62,184 nucleotides of DNA from Bradyrhizobium sp. WSM3983 (GTDB lineage: Bacteria; Pseudomonadota; Alphaproteobacteria; Rhizobiales; Xanthobacteraceae): assembly GCF_000473045.1 (NCBI RefSeq), contig NZ_AXAY01000024.1, positions 1 to 62,184 of the forward strand, written 5' to 3'. Under the pieces are notes generated by a model. It was given only the letters and a program-made list of their open reading frames with translations, made no database searches and had not been told where the DNA came from. Both the position numbers and the translations under genes were made by a program. Shown one piece after another: positions 49,043 through 57,845 of this stretch (the stretch's first letter is position 1; every line of letters starts with the position of its first letter).

Positions 49043-50467
49043 ATGACTCCCAATCGACGTACACTCTTGCACGCCGGCGTCGGCGTCACCGCGACGTTTG
49101 CTTCCGCCACCTTCGCCGGACAGTCGCCGGGCTCGCGCGACCTGCGGTCGCCCAAGGCCTTGCTCGCGGACGACGCAGAATCCCGCGCGGTGGCCGCGCA
49201 GGATTTCGGCCACATCGTGCACAGGCAGCCTCGGGCCGTCTGCAAGCCCGCGACGAGCGGCGAGGTCGCCGACATCCTGCGCTGGGCAAGGGAACAAGGG
49301 TTGAGGGTTGCGGCACGCGGGCAGGGCCACGCAACCTACGGCCGGGCCATGGCCGAAGACGGCATCGTGATGGATCTTGGCGCGCTGGCCACAATCCATC
49401 GGATCGAGCCGGATCGTGTCGTGGTCGATGCCGGTGCGACCTGGCACAAGGTGGTGGATGCGACCCTGGCCAAAGGGCTCGTTCCACCGGTCTTGACGAA
49501 CTACCTCGAACTGTCTGTCGGCGGCACGCTCGCCGTCGGGGGCATCGGCGGGTCTTCGTCCCGGCACGGCCTCCAGACGGACCAGGTTCTGGAACTTGAT
49601 GTGGTCACCGGCGAAGGCGCGGAGCTGACCTGCTCGCCGACCTCGCATGCCGAACTCTTTGATGCCGTTCGGGCCGGCCTTGCGCAATGCGCGCTCATCA
49701 CCAGAGCGACGCTTCGGCTTATGCGCGCACCCGAACGGGTTCGCCGCTTTCAGCTGTCTTATCCCGATCTTGCCTCGCTGACTGCCGATCAAGGGCGCGT
49801 TCTGGACGAGGCGCGCTTCGATCAGTTGCAGGGGGCCGTCGTGCCCGACGGCGCCGGCGGCTGGCGCTATCAACTGGAAGCGGGCGTCTTCTACGACAGC
49901 AACATGCCTCCCGACGACAAGGCTTTGCTTGCGGACTTGGCTGACAAGCGCGAGATCGTCTCCGACCTCGGCTTTGGCGACGACGCCAACGCATTTGCCA
50001 AGCTCGAAAAGCTTCTGCGATCGAATGGCCAATGGTTCAATCCGCATCCCTGGCTCCTGACCTATTTGCCCGGCAGCAACGCGCTTCAGATCGCAAGCGA
50101 TGTCATTGCCGGGCAGAGCAGCGATGACCTTGGCCCGTTCGGACGGATCACCTACTATCCGATGTTCACTGACGGGTGCCGTACGCCCCTGCTTCGGCTG
50201 CCGGACGAACGCGTTGTGTTTCCCTTCAATCTCATCCGCATCCCGGCATCGGCGGAGACGGCGAATGCGGACAGGCAGGTCGTACGCAATCGTGCGGTCT
50301 ACGATCGCATTCGCGGCGCAGGCGGGATGCTATACCCGGTGAGTGCGCTTGCCATGTCGTCACAGGATTGGGCGGATCATTTTGGCGCGAGATGGTCGTT
50401 GCTGGGCGAAGCCAGGCGCCGTCACGATCCGGGCGGCATCCTCACACCCGGGTACGATCTGTTCTAG
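49043..50467 (+). CDS. Exported FAD-linked oxidoreductase (cytokinin-oxidase-like)
   Basis: A 474-residue flavoprotein of the PCMH-FAD family. The N-terminus looks like a Tat signal (NRRTLLHAGVGVTATFASATFAG). The FAD-binding domain has GLRVAARGQGHATYGRA, where the His after RGQG is the usual covalent flavin-linking His, plus VDAGATWHKVVDATL and LSVGGTLAVGGIGGSSSRHG. It ends with a BBE-like segment (RRRHDPGGILTPGYDLF). This resembles bacterial cytokinin dehydrogenase-like or berberine-bridge-type oxidases, and the substrate is uncertain. AAGGA precedes the ATG. It converges with the flavin reductase gene. Confidence 0.88.
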   Translation: MTPNRRTLLHAGVGVTATFASATFAGQSPGSRDLRSPKALLADDAESRAVAAQDFGHIVHRQPRAVCKPATSGEVADILRWAREQGLRVAARGQGHATYGRAMAEDGIVMDLGALATIHRIEPDRVVVDAGATWHKVVDATLAKGLVPPVLTNYLELSVGGTLAVGGIGGSSSRHGLQTDQVLELDVVTGEGAELTCSPTSHAELFDAVRAGLAQCALITRATLRLMRAPERVRRFQLSYPDLASLTADQGRVLDEARFDQLQGAVVPDGAGGWRYQLEAGVFYDSNMPPDDKALLADLADKREIVSDLGFGDDANAFAKLEKLLRSNGQWFNPHPWLLTYLPGSNALQIASDVIAGQSSDDLGPFGRITYYPMFTDGCRTPLLRLPDERVVFPFNLIRIPASAETANADRQVVRNRAVYDRIRGAGGMLYPVSALAMSSQDWADHFGARWSLLGEARRRHDPGGILTPGYDLF

Positions 50468-50494
50468 ATCGTCGGAATGCGAGCGGCTGGATGC

Positions 50495-51064
50495 TTACGA
50501 AAAATCCGTCCAGCTCAGATGCCGCGAATCGAGATCGCCGACTGAAACGGTCTCGCGGATCTCGTGAGGTGTGTGGAAGCTGCTGCGCAGATAGACCAGC
50601 GGCGCGGCTCCGTCGGAATGTGACACGTAGCGCACCTCGCCGACGAAGATCGAATGTGTCCTGGTCTCGAATTCCTGCGCCAGCACGCAATCGAACGCGG
50701 CGACGGCATCCGTCAGCACCGGGGCGCCGGTCTCGCCGCGCGTCCACTGGCCGAACGCAAAGCGATCGTCGCCGTTGACGCCCTTCTGGCCACTGAAGGT
50801 CAGCGCCAGCAGCGCGTGATCCTCGTGCAGGAAGTTGATTGCGAAGGCGCCTTCCTCGCGGATGCGGGCGTGCGCGCTGGCGTTGCGGTTGACGCAGACG
50901 ATCAGCGAGGGCGGATTATCCGACAGCGAGCAGGCCGAGGTCACCGTGAGGCCCGTGCGCTTGCCGTGCTCGGCGCCGACCGTCACCAGCGCGACCGCGC
51001 CGGCGCATTGGCGCATCGCCTGCTTGAAATGCTTCGCGTCGAAAGGATTGGCGTCGACCGTCAC
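50495..51064 (-). CDS. Flavin reductase, HpaC-like component
   Basis: A 189-residue flavin reductase of the short-chain (HpaC/DszD-like) type: FKQAMRQCAGAVALVTVG, GLTVTSACSLSDNPPSLIVCVNRNASAH, FAINFLHEDH and a conserved DCVLAQEFETRTHSIFVGEVRYV. It makes reduced FMN for a monooxygenase. The start is GTG at 51064 with GGAG upstream. It lies 57 bases downstream of the LLM monooxygenase gene in the same operon, so the pair forms a two-component system. Confidence 0.92.
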   Translation of the reverse strand: MTVDANPFDAKHFKQAMRQCAGAVALVTVGAEHGKRTGLTVTSACSLSDNPPSLIVCVNRNASAHARIREEGAFAINFLHEDHALLALTFSGQKGVNGDDRFAFGQWTRGETGAPVLTDAVAAFDCVLAQEFETRTHSIFVGEVRYVSHSDGAAPLVYLRSSFHTPHEIRETVSVGDLDSRHLSWTDFS

Positions 51065-51121
51065 GCGGAAATCTCCGAAATAGAAGCGGGTGCGGCAGAA
51101 TCGCGCCGCACCCGCCTCCGG

Positions 51122-52219
51122 TCAAGCTGCCTTCTTCGCGGAGCCGAGATGCTTCAAGCGCGGCATCACCTCGTTCTTGAGCAGCGAGAGCGAGTGGTGC
51201 CAGGCCTCGGCCTTGTGCTTGTAGTCGAAGCCGAACACCAGCAGCACGCCGAAGCCGCCGACCTCGTCATAGATCTTCTCGATCTTCTCGGTGACCGTTG
51301 CCGGCGAGCCGACGATCCAGTTCCGCTTGGCGCAATATTCGACGGTGACGTCGCTATCGGGCACGTCGGGCGCGTGCTTCAGATAGTCCTTGAAGCCGAA
51401 ATGGCCGAGCAGCGGCAGGAAGTACTCGCTCATCATCCGGCCCATCATGTCGCCGGTCGAGAGCTTCCAGGCCTCCTCGTCGGTGTCGGCGACGAAGACC
51501 TCGCGCACCAGCCGCCAATCCGCGCGGTTCGGCTTGCGCCCGGTCTTGGCGGCGCCGATCTCGACCGAATCCCAATGGCTGCCGACATAAGCGGGGTTGA
51601 GGTTGAGGCTCATCGGGATGAAGCCGCGCTCGCCCGCGAGTTTGAGGGTGTCCGAATTCTTCGACAGCCCGGCAACGCCGATCGGCGGATGCGGCGCCTG
51701 CAGCGGCTTGATGTGCGGCTTGAGGAAGTCGAACATCGTGTCCGGCTTGGTCACCGTCCAGAACTTGCCCTTGTAGGTGAAAGGCGCGGGATCGGACCAA
51801 AGCTTCAGGATGATCTCCAGCGCTTCGCGGGTCATGTCGCGGTTCTGGCCGCTCATCCCGTCGACGTTGAACATCGCCCAGTCGCTCGGCAAGCCCGAGG
51901 CCGCGACGCCGAAATTGAGCCGGCCCTCGGAGAGATGGTCCAGCATCGCGACACGGTTGGCGAGCTCGGCCGGGTGGTGATAGGGCAGCAGGAAACCGCC
52001 CGGTCCGATGCGAATGTTCTTGGTCTGCATCAAGGCCTGCGCGATCAGCAGGTCCGGCGTGGGATTGGGTTCCCAGGGCGCGGTGTGGTGCTCGCCGACC
52101 CAAGCCTCCTGATAACCGAGCTCGTCAAGCCAGCGCATGACTTGCAAGTCCCAGTCATGTCCTTCCTTCAGGCCGCACTCCGGCGGGTGCGAAGGCATCG
52201 TGAAATAGCCGATCTCCAT
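51122..52219 (-). CDS. Flavin-dependent LLM-class monooxygenase
   Basis: A 365-residue luciferase-like (bacterial luciferase/alkanal monooxygenase) TIM barrel: EIGYFTMPSHPPE, EAWVGEHHTAPWEPNPTPDLLIAQ, IRIGPGGFLLPYHHPAELANRVAMLDHLSEGRLNFGVA. It uses reduced FMN made by the adjacent reductase. Members include limonene, dimethylsulfide, nitrilotriacetate and riboflavin/pyrimidine-type monooxygenases; the sequence alone does not decide. The phrase GEHHTAPWEP is common in limonene 1,2-monooxygenase-like proteins. GAGGA precedes the ATG. The 220 bases upstream hold no gene. Confidence 0.93.
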   Translation of the reverse strand: MEIGYFTMPSHPPECGLKEGHDWDLQVMRWLDELGYQEAWVGEHHTAPWEPNPTPDLLIAQALMQTKNIRIGPGGFLLPYHHPAELANRVAMLDHLSEGRLNFGVAASGLPSDWAMFNVDGMSGQNRDMTREALEIILKLWSDPAPFTYKGKFWTVTKPDTMFDFLKPHIKPLQAPHPPIGVAGLSKNSDTLKLAGERGFIPMSLNLNPAYVGSHWDSVEIGAAKTGRKPNRADWRLVREVFVADTDEEAWKLSTGDMMGRMMSEYFLPLLGHFGFKDYLKHAPDVPDSDVTVEYCAKRNWIVGSPATVTEKIEKIYDEVGGFGVLLVFGFDYKHKAEAWHHSLSLLKNEVMPRLKHLGSAKKAA

Positions 52220-52439
52220 GGATTCCTCATCTGATGTTGACGCGTCTTGCTGCGCGGTTCACGGGCGTGAGCAGGATAGCTTCAGCAAGCGGTGTGCCAG
52301 CGCGCCCCCGCCCCCAGACCCGCGAGAAAAGGCTGGTTTGGGGCCGCGATAGCCGATATCCCGGGGCAGATTTGCCAAGCGTCCGTCTCATTGTCGCGAG
52401 ACGGCGTCTTGGCGGTGAGACTTAAGGATACGATTCGAA

Positions 52440-53372
52440 ATGACCGAACCCGCTTTTGTCGCGGTGGACTGGGGCACCAGCAGCTTTCGGCTCTGGCTGG
52501 TCGATCGCACTGGCCACGTGCTGACCGAGCGCCGCAGCGATGAGGGCATGCTGGCGGCGGCCAAGGCCGGCTTCCCTGGCGTGCTGCAATCGCACCTCAC
52601 CGCCGTCAGCGCGCCGGATCATCTACCTGTTCTGGTCTGCGGTATGGCCGGCGCCCGCACCGGCTGGGTCGAGGCCGGCTATGTCGACACGCCCGCGCCG
52701 CTCTCGGCCGTTCTGAAGCAGGCCGCCCGCGTGCCGGGCGAGGCGCGAGACATTCGCATCCTGCCTGGTATCGCGCAGCGCGACACAGCCGCGCCGGACG
52801 TGATGCGTGGCGAGGAGACGCAATTGCTCGGCGCACTCGGTCTCGATGCCGCCGGCGAGGCGCTGGTCTGCATGCCCGGCACCCATTCGAAATGGGTGCG
52901 GGTGAAGGACGGCACGGTCGCGCATTTCTCGACGTTCATGACCGGCGAGCTTTTCAGTGTCGTGTCGCGCGAGACGATTTTGTCGCTCGCAGTCGCCGGC
53001 GCCGATGAGGTCGAGGATGTCGCGAGCTTCAAGGCCGCGGCGAAAGCCGCGTTCGAGGCGCCGGCCTTCGCGGCCAATCTCCTGTTCGGCGCGCGGTCGC
53101 GGCAACTGCTGTTTGGCGGCACGCCAGCCGCAGCACGTGAGACGCTGTCGGGCACGTTGATCGGGGTCGAGCTTGCGGCGGGCCTTTCCGGCACCGTGCC
53201 AAAGGCCGGCATCACGCTGATCGCCTCGGGACGGCTGGCGGCTCTGTACCGGCTTGCCTTCGACGCGCTGAAGGTCGACGTGAACCCGATCGATGCCGAT
53301 GAAGCGGTGCGCCACGGCCTGTCGATGGCGGCTGCGGCGATCTGGACGAAGCAAGAAGGAATCTTGAGATGA
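52440..53372 (+). CDS. dgoK: 2-dehydro-3-deoxygalactonokinase
   Basis: A 310-residue sugar-acid kinase of the DgoK family: the N-terminal phosphate-binding strand AVDWGTSSFRLWLVDR, the Gly-rich VCGMAGARTGWVEAGY, and MPGTHSKWVRV, typical of DgoK. It phosphorylates 2-keto-3-deoxygalactonate in the De Ley-Doudoroff galactose route. It overlaps the aldolase gene by four bases (ATGA), so translation is coupled. AAGGA lies 11 bases before the ATG. No galactonate dehydratase or transporter is visible here. Confidence 0.95.
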   Translation: MTEPAFVAVDWGTSSFRLWLVDRTGHVLTERRSDEGMLAAAKAGFPGVLQSHLTAVSAPDHLPVLVCGMAGARTGWVEAGYVDTPAPLSAVLKQAARVPGEARDIRILPGIAQRDTAAPDVMRGEETQLLGALGLDAAGEALVCMPGTHSKWVRVKDGTVAHFSTFMTGELFSVVSRETILSLAVAGADEVEDVASFKAAAKAAFEAPAFAANLLFGARSRQLLFGGTPAAARETLSGTLIGVELAAGLSGTVPKAGITLIASGRLAALYRLAFDALKVDVNPIDADEAVRHGLSMAAAAIWTKQEGILR

Positions 53373-54001
53373 GCGTTCCCTTTCCGCCGATGAAGCGGCC
53401 CCTGGTCGCAATCCTGCGCGGCGTCAAGCCGGAGGAGACCGAGGCCATCGTCGGAGTTCTGATCGAGGCCGGCATGACCGCGATCGAAATTCCGTTGAAC
53501 TCGCCCGATCCGTTCCGCTCGATCGGAACGGCCGCGAAGCTCGCGCCGGCCGGCGTGCTGATCGGCGCCGGCACGGTTCTGACCACGCCAGATGTCGATC
53601 GTCTCAACGATGTCGGCGGCAAGCTGATGGTCTCGCCGAATGTCGATCCCGAAGTTCTGGCGCGTGCGCATCAACACGGCATGGTGACGCTGCCTGGCGT
53701 GTTCTCGCCGACCGAGGCGCTGCTCGCGGCGCGCTCCGGCGCATCCGGCCTCAAATTCTTTCCGGCGAGCGTGCTCGGCGCGTCCGGTATTGCCGCGATC
53801 CGCGCCATTCTGCCGGCCGGCGTGATGATCGCCGCCGTTGGCGGCGTCTCCGACCAGAATTTTGCCGAGTACATCAAGGGCGGCGTCACCGCGTTCGGGC
53901 TCGGCTCCAGCCTCTACAAGCCCGGCATGTCGGCCGCCGATGTCGCCGCGCGCGCGAAGGCGACAATCGACGCCTATGATCGGGCGATTGTGAAAGACTG
54001 A
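53369..54001 (+). CDS. dgoA: 2-dehydro-3-deoxy-6-phosphogalactonate aldolase
   Basis: A 210-residue KDPG/KDPGal-type class I aldolase. The catalytic Glu is in AIEIPLNSPDP and the Schiff-base Lys in SGLKFFPAS. GAGTVLTTPDVDRL and VGGVSDQNFAEYIKGGVTAFGLGSSLYKPG complete the barrel. The EIPLNSP form is characteristic of the galactonate (DgoA) rather than the gluconate enzyme. It splits the phosphorylated acid into pyruvate and glyceraldehyde 3-phosphate. It is coupled to dgoK by a four-base overlap. Confidence 0.95.
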   Translation: MSVPFPPMKRPLVAILRGVKPEETEAIVGVLIEAGMTAIEIPLNSPDPFRSIGTAAKLAPAGVLIGAGTVLTTPDVDRLNDVGGKLMVSPNVDPEVLARAHQHGMVTLPGVFSPTEALLAARSGASGLKFFPASVLGASGIAAIRAILPAGVMIAAVGGVSDQNFAEYIKGGVTAFGLGSSLYKPGMSAADVAARAKATIDAYDRAIVKD

Positions 54002-54081
54002 GCCGCCAATAAACAAGCCGTGATGCCGTCACGGTCGCGCGTTATCCTATCTTGCTGCATCAGCGAGATCAGGAGACCGAC

Positions 54082-55818
54082 ATGGCGATCAACAACATAG
54101 CCGATCTGTTCGTGGCAACGCTCGAACAGGCCGGCGTCAAGCGCATCTATGGCATTGTTGGCGACAGCCTGAACGCGATCACAGAGGCGCTGCGCCGCCG
54201 CGGCACCATCGAATGGGTGCACGTCCGCCACGAGGAGGTCGCGGCCTTCGCCGCTGCCGGCGAAGCCGAGATGACGGGAAGCCTCGCCGTGTGTGCGGGC
54301 TCCTGTGGGCCTGGCAATCTGCATCTGATCAACGGCCTGTTCGACGCACATCGCAGCCGCGTGCCGGTGCTGGCGATCGCGGCGCAAATCCCCTCGGCCG
54401 AGATCGGCGGCGGCTATTTTCAGGAAACCCATCCGCAAAATCTGTTCCGCGAATGCAGCCATTATTGCGAGATGATCTCGGATCCGAGCCAGCTTCCCTT
54501 CGTGCTGGAGAATGCGATCCGCGCAGCGGTGGGTCTGCGCGGCGTCGCCGTCGTCGCCATGCCCGGCGATGTCGCGTTCCGCAGCCCGCCGAAGCGCGCG
54601 TTGTCGACGACGCGCGGACTTGCGCTCGCGGCACCCAAGGTCGTGCCGCAGGCCGATGAGCTGAAGGCGCTTGCGGATCTCCTCAACGGTGCCGAGCGCA
54701 TCACGCTGTTCTGCGGCCGCGGCTGCGCCGGCGCGCATGCGCCGCTGATGCAACTCGCCGAAGCCCTGAAAAGCCCGATCGTACATGCGCTCGGCGGCAA
54801 GGAGCACGTCGAATACAATAACCCCTACGACGTCGGCATGACCGGCTTTATCGGCTTTTCCTCCGGCTACGCTGCCATGCATGCCTGCGACGCGCTGGTG
54901 ATGCTCGGCACGGATTTTCCCTACAAGCAGTTCTTCCCTGATGATGCGAAGGTGGCGCAGATCGATATCCGTCCGGAAAATCTCGGCCGGCGCTGCACGA
55001 TCGATCTCGGCCTCGTCGGCGACGTCAAGCTGACCATCGAGGCGCTGCTGCCGCTGCTCAAGACCAAGACCCAGCGCAAGCATCTCGACGATGCCGTCGC
55101 GCATTACAAGAAGGCGCGCGAAGGCCTCGACACGCTCGCCAAGGGTACACCGGGCAGCAGGCCGATCCATCCGCAATATCTCGCAAAGGTCATCAGCGAC
55201 CACGCCTCGGACGATGCCGTTTTCACCGCCGACGTCGGCACGCCCACGGTGTGGGCCGCGCGCTATCTTGAGATGAACGGTCGCCGCCGGCTGATCGGCT
55301 CTTTCGTGCACGGCTCGATGGCCAACGCCATGCCGCAGGCGATCGGCGCGCAGGCCTCGCAGCCCGGCCGCCAGGTGATCTCGCTATCGGGCGATGGCGG
55401 CTTCACCATGCTGATGGGCGATCTGATCACGCTGACGCAGATGAAGCTGCCGGTGAAGGTGGTCATCTTCAACAACGGCGTGCTCGGCTTCGTCGCGCTG
55501 GAGATGAAAGCGGCCGGCTTCGTCGACACCAATGTCGATCTGGAGAATCCTGACTTCGCCGCGATGGCGCGCGCGATGGGCATCTTTGCCAAGCGCGTCG
55601 AGGATCCCGGCGAGCTTCCGGGCGCGATGAAGGAGATGCTGGCCCACAATGGCCCGGCGCTGCTCGACGTCGTCACCGCCAAGCAGGAGCTGTCGATGCC
55701 GCCGACCATCACGGCCGAACAGGTCAAGGGCTTCAGCTTGTGGGTGCTGCGCGCGGTGATGAGTGGCCGCGGCGACGCGGTTATCGACCTCGCGAAGACG
55801 AACCTGCTGCCGCGTTGA
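54082..55818 (+). CDS. poxB: Pyruvate dehydrogenase (quinone), PoxB-like
   Basis: A 578-residue thiamine-diphosphate flavoenzyme. The N-terminal part is very close to E. coli PoxB (RHEEVAAFAAAGEAEMTG, CAGSCGPGNLHLINGLFDAH, GYFQETHPQNLFRECSHYCE). The ThDP motif is GDGGFTMLMGDL then about 20 residues to FNNGVLGF. It converts pyruvate to acetate and CO2 and reduces quinone at the membrane. The C-terminus lacks a clear match to the membrane-binding helix of E. coli PoxB that I could confirm. AGGAG precedes the ATG at 54082. A hairpin follows the stop. Confidence 0.93.
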   Translation: MAINNIADLFVATLEQAGVKRIYGIVGDSLNAITEALRRRGTIEWVHVRHEEVAAFAAAGEAEMTGSLAVCAGSCGPGNLHLINGLFDAHRSRVPVLAIAAQIPSAEIGGGYFQETHPQNLFRECSHYCEMISDPSQLPFVLENAIRAAVGLRGVAVVAMPGDVAFRSPPKRALSTTRGLALAAPKVVPQADELKALADLLNGAERITLFCGRGCAGAHAPLMQLAEALKSPIVHALGGKEHVEYNNPYDVGMTGFIGFSSGYAAMHACDALVMLGTDFPYKQFFPDDAKVAQIDIRPENLGRRCTIDLGLVGDVKLTIEALLPLLKTKTQRKHLDDAVAHYKKAREGLDTLAKGTPGSRPIHPQYLAKVISDHASDDAVFTADVGTPTVWAARYLEMNGRRRLIGSFVHGSMANAMPQAIGAQASQPGRQVISLSGDGGFTMLMGDLITLTQMKLPVKVVIFNNGVLGFVALEMKAAGFVDTNVDLENPDFAAMARAMGIFAKRVEDPGELPGAMKEMLAHNGPALLDVVTAKQELSMPPTITAEQVKGFSLWVLRAVMSGRGDAVIDLAKTNLLPR

Positions 55819-55835
55819 TTTCGGGTGACGCGGTC

Positions 55836-55870
55836 TGGTACACCTCTCCCCGCTGGGGAGAGGTGTACCA
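55836..55870. terminator. Perfect 16-bp hairpin between convergent genes
   Basis: TGGTACACCTCTCCCC (55836-55851), loop GCT and the exact complement at 55855-55870. It starts 17 bases after poxB and ends five bases before the stop of the convergent membrane gene, so it probably terminates both transcripts. The CTCTCCCC core is also common in dispersed repeats of this genus. Confidence 0.75.
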
Positions 55871-55875
55871 GCTCG

Positions 55876-56241
55876 CTAGCCACGCTTCGCCGACGGTAAT
55901 GGCAGCCGCTCATGGCGGCGCTGGAAGCGCTGCCAGTGCAGCACGATGCCGATCAGCGCCGCCGGCAAGAAGCCGAGCACGATCAGGAAGTGCGGCAGTT
56001 CCTTTGGCGAGATGAAAGCGATGGCGATGTCGGAGATCAGCCAGAGCGCCGCGAAGATGACAGCGAAATCCGTCCGCGGGCAGCGCAGATAGTAGAACAC
56101 GGCGGTGACGACCACGGCGGGCCCGATCGCAATAGCGATCATGACCGCCGTCAGCTCCTTCGGCGTCAGCGCGTCGAGCACCATCGACGCCAGCAGCCAA
56201 AGCGCGGCAAACATGGCGATGATGTCGATCGGATGCCGCAA
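55876..56241 (-). CDS. Small membrane protein with internal duplication
   Basis: A 121-residue protein with four membrane helices arranged as two similar halves: FAALWLLASMVLDALTPKEL followed by a helix, and FAALWLISDIAIAFISPKEL followed by another. The repeated PKEL loop and FAALWL helix show that it arose by tandem duplication of a two-helix unit. The C-terminus is basic. I do not know its function. It converges with poxB and lies 66 bases downstream of the thioesterase gene. Confidence 0.75.
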   Translation of the reverse strand: MRHPIDIIAMFAALWLLASMVLDALTPKELTAVMIAIAIGPAVVVTAVFYYLRCPRTDFAVIFAALWLISDIAIAFISPKELPHFLIVLGFLPAALIGIVLHWQRFQRRHERLPLPSAKRG

Positions 56242-56307
56242 CCGAATACCTTTCGTCGGAATGCGGTATGGTTGAGTCCCAAGCCCGTTCCGTCAAGTAA
56301 AATACGC

Positions 56308-57216
56308 CTATTCCTCGTCGTTCCCGGGCGTCGGGCGCAGCATGAAATGGCCGAAAGCGGAGGCGATCGGCTTGTCCTGATCGTCCTGCCAGGCCCGCGC
56401 CTCGAAGGCGACGATACGCCGGCCCTGCTTCACGATCGAGACATTGGCAACGGTATCGAGAGCGCGGCCGGACCGCAGATAGTTGACGGTCAACCCGATC
56501 GGCTTCGGCAGCGCGGCGATCCCGAGCTCGCGCCGCACGCCGAGAATCGCTGATGTCTCGAGGAAGGCGCCAGTCATGCCGCCATGGATCGCGGGCAGGA
56601 TCGGGTTGCCGATGATCTTTGGTGAGAACGGCATCGTCAGCGTGCCGTCGTCGTTGACGCGAATGCCGAGGCAGCGCGCAAACGGGCTGTTGGCGAACGG
56701 GCCGTCCGGATCCTGCGGCGCTTCCAGCGTCGGAATGCTGCGCGAATCGATCCTGCGGTCCGCAAGCATGTTGGTGCGGTTGGCGCCGATCATGAAGCAG
56801 GCGGTGGCGGTCGCCACCGGATCGTCCTCGGACTCCTGGTAAGCCGTCGAGCGCACGAAGGCGATCGAGCGGGTGGTGCGGTAGCAGACCGAATGCGCCT
56901 TGATGGCGAGGCCTGGCGTCGCCGGCTTCTGGTAGTCGATGCGCAAATCGAGCGTCGCGATTGCGCTGGTGCCGTCGAGCGCAAGTTGAACTGCCATGCC
57001 GCAGCTCTCGTCCAGCATCGCAGTGACGACGCCGCCATGCAGCACGCCGGTCTCGGTGTCGCCGACGAAGACGGGGCGGTAGGGCAGGCTCGACCAGGCC
57101 TCGCCCGGTGCGAACCGGTCGAGCTGGAGCCCGCTGATATGGCCGTAATCGGAACGGCGGCCCTTGATGGCCTCGGCGAGTTCCTCAAACGGCAGCGTGG
57201 GCGATGAGTTAGGCAT
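56308..57216 (-). CDS. Double-hotdog PaaI-type thioesterase
   Basis: A 302-residue protein containing two hotdog domains of the PaaI/YbgC-like acyl-CoA thioesterase type. Domain 1 is ~1-150, with VLHGGVVTAMLDESCGMAVQL; domain 2 is ~160-295, with AIHGGMTGAFLETSAILGVRREL. HGG-hallmarks occur in both; Asp/Glu after them serves in catalysis in characterised relatives. It probably hydrolyses medium-chain or aromatic acyl-CoAs. It is transcribed towards the duplicated membrane protein gene. Confidence 0.9.
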   Translation of the reverse strand: MPNSSPTLPFEELAEAIKGRRSDYGHISGLQLDRFAPGEAWSSLPYRPVFVGDTETGVLHGGVVTAMLDESCGMAVQLALDGTSAIATLDLRIDYQKPATPGLAIKAHSVCYRTTRSIAFVRSTAYQESEDDPVATATACFMIGANRTNMLADRRIDSRSIPTLEAPQDPDGPFANSPFARCLGIRVNDDGTLTMPFSPKIIGNPILPAIHGGMTGAFLETSAILGVRRELGIAALPKPIGLTVNYLRSGRALDTVANVSIVKQGRRIVAFEARAWQDDQDKPIASAFGHFMLRPTPGNDEE

Positions 57217-57351
57217 GACGATGTTCTAGACCAGTGTCGCGCGCCGCGCAAAACCCCCGCATGTGTCGCCGCACACGGCCGGTTTGGCCTCGACAGAGCC
57301 CGCCGAAGCAACGATGGTGGGCGCTCGTTCATTGCCCGCGAGGAGTATCCC

Positions 57352-57669
57352 ATGGCTGACCCCGAAACACCCGCCGCCAACCAGGGGCCCGTCACCATTT
57401 CGAGCTCCAGTTCCGAGCGGGCGCCGATCATCTATTTCGACGGCGCATCCTGCTTCGGCCATCACAACGGTGCGATCCAGATCGAGCTCGCAGCGAACCT
57501 GCTGATGCCGGTCGGCGCGGCCGTCAGGGTCGACGTGGTCCAGACCGCCCATCTGCGCTGCAGCCCGGCCGCGGCGCTGGCCTTGCGCGAAGCGCTCGAC
57601 AAGGCGCTCGCGATGCTCAAGCTCGGACAGCAGCAGGCGGAAGAAGCAATCCCGACGGTGAAGAACTGA
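57352..57669 (+). CDS. Conserved hypothetical protein
   Basis: A 105-residue soluble protein. After a Ser-rich start it has IIYFDGASCFGHHNGAIQIEL, VRVDVVQTAHLRCSPAAA and a C-terminal helix LREALDKALAML. The strand-helix pattern recalls DUF3467-like proteins (a beta sheet then a helix carrying an SP-A-LR motif), but I cannot confirm it. AGGAG precedes the ATG. It stands alone between the divergent thioesterase gene and the Lon-N/ClpA-N fusion. Confidence 0.7.
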   Translation: MADPETPAANQGPVTISSSSSERAPIIYFDGASCFGHHNGAIQIELAANLLMPVGAAVRVDVVQTAHLRCSPAAALALREALDKALAMLKLGQQQAEEAIPTVKN

Positions 57670-57845
57670 GATTGACAGCCACCCGGCTTTACGTCACTTT
57701 TCGTGCAGGTTGATACGACCTGCCGGTTGCGCCCTCCGTGGACGGTGAACGTATCGAGCCCTGATCGGCCTCCCTTTGCCCGAGCGACCGGGTCAGCAAC
57801 GCAACCACCTGACACTCCTGGATCGCTCATGCAGAGGACGAACCG

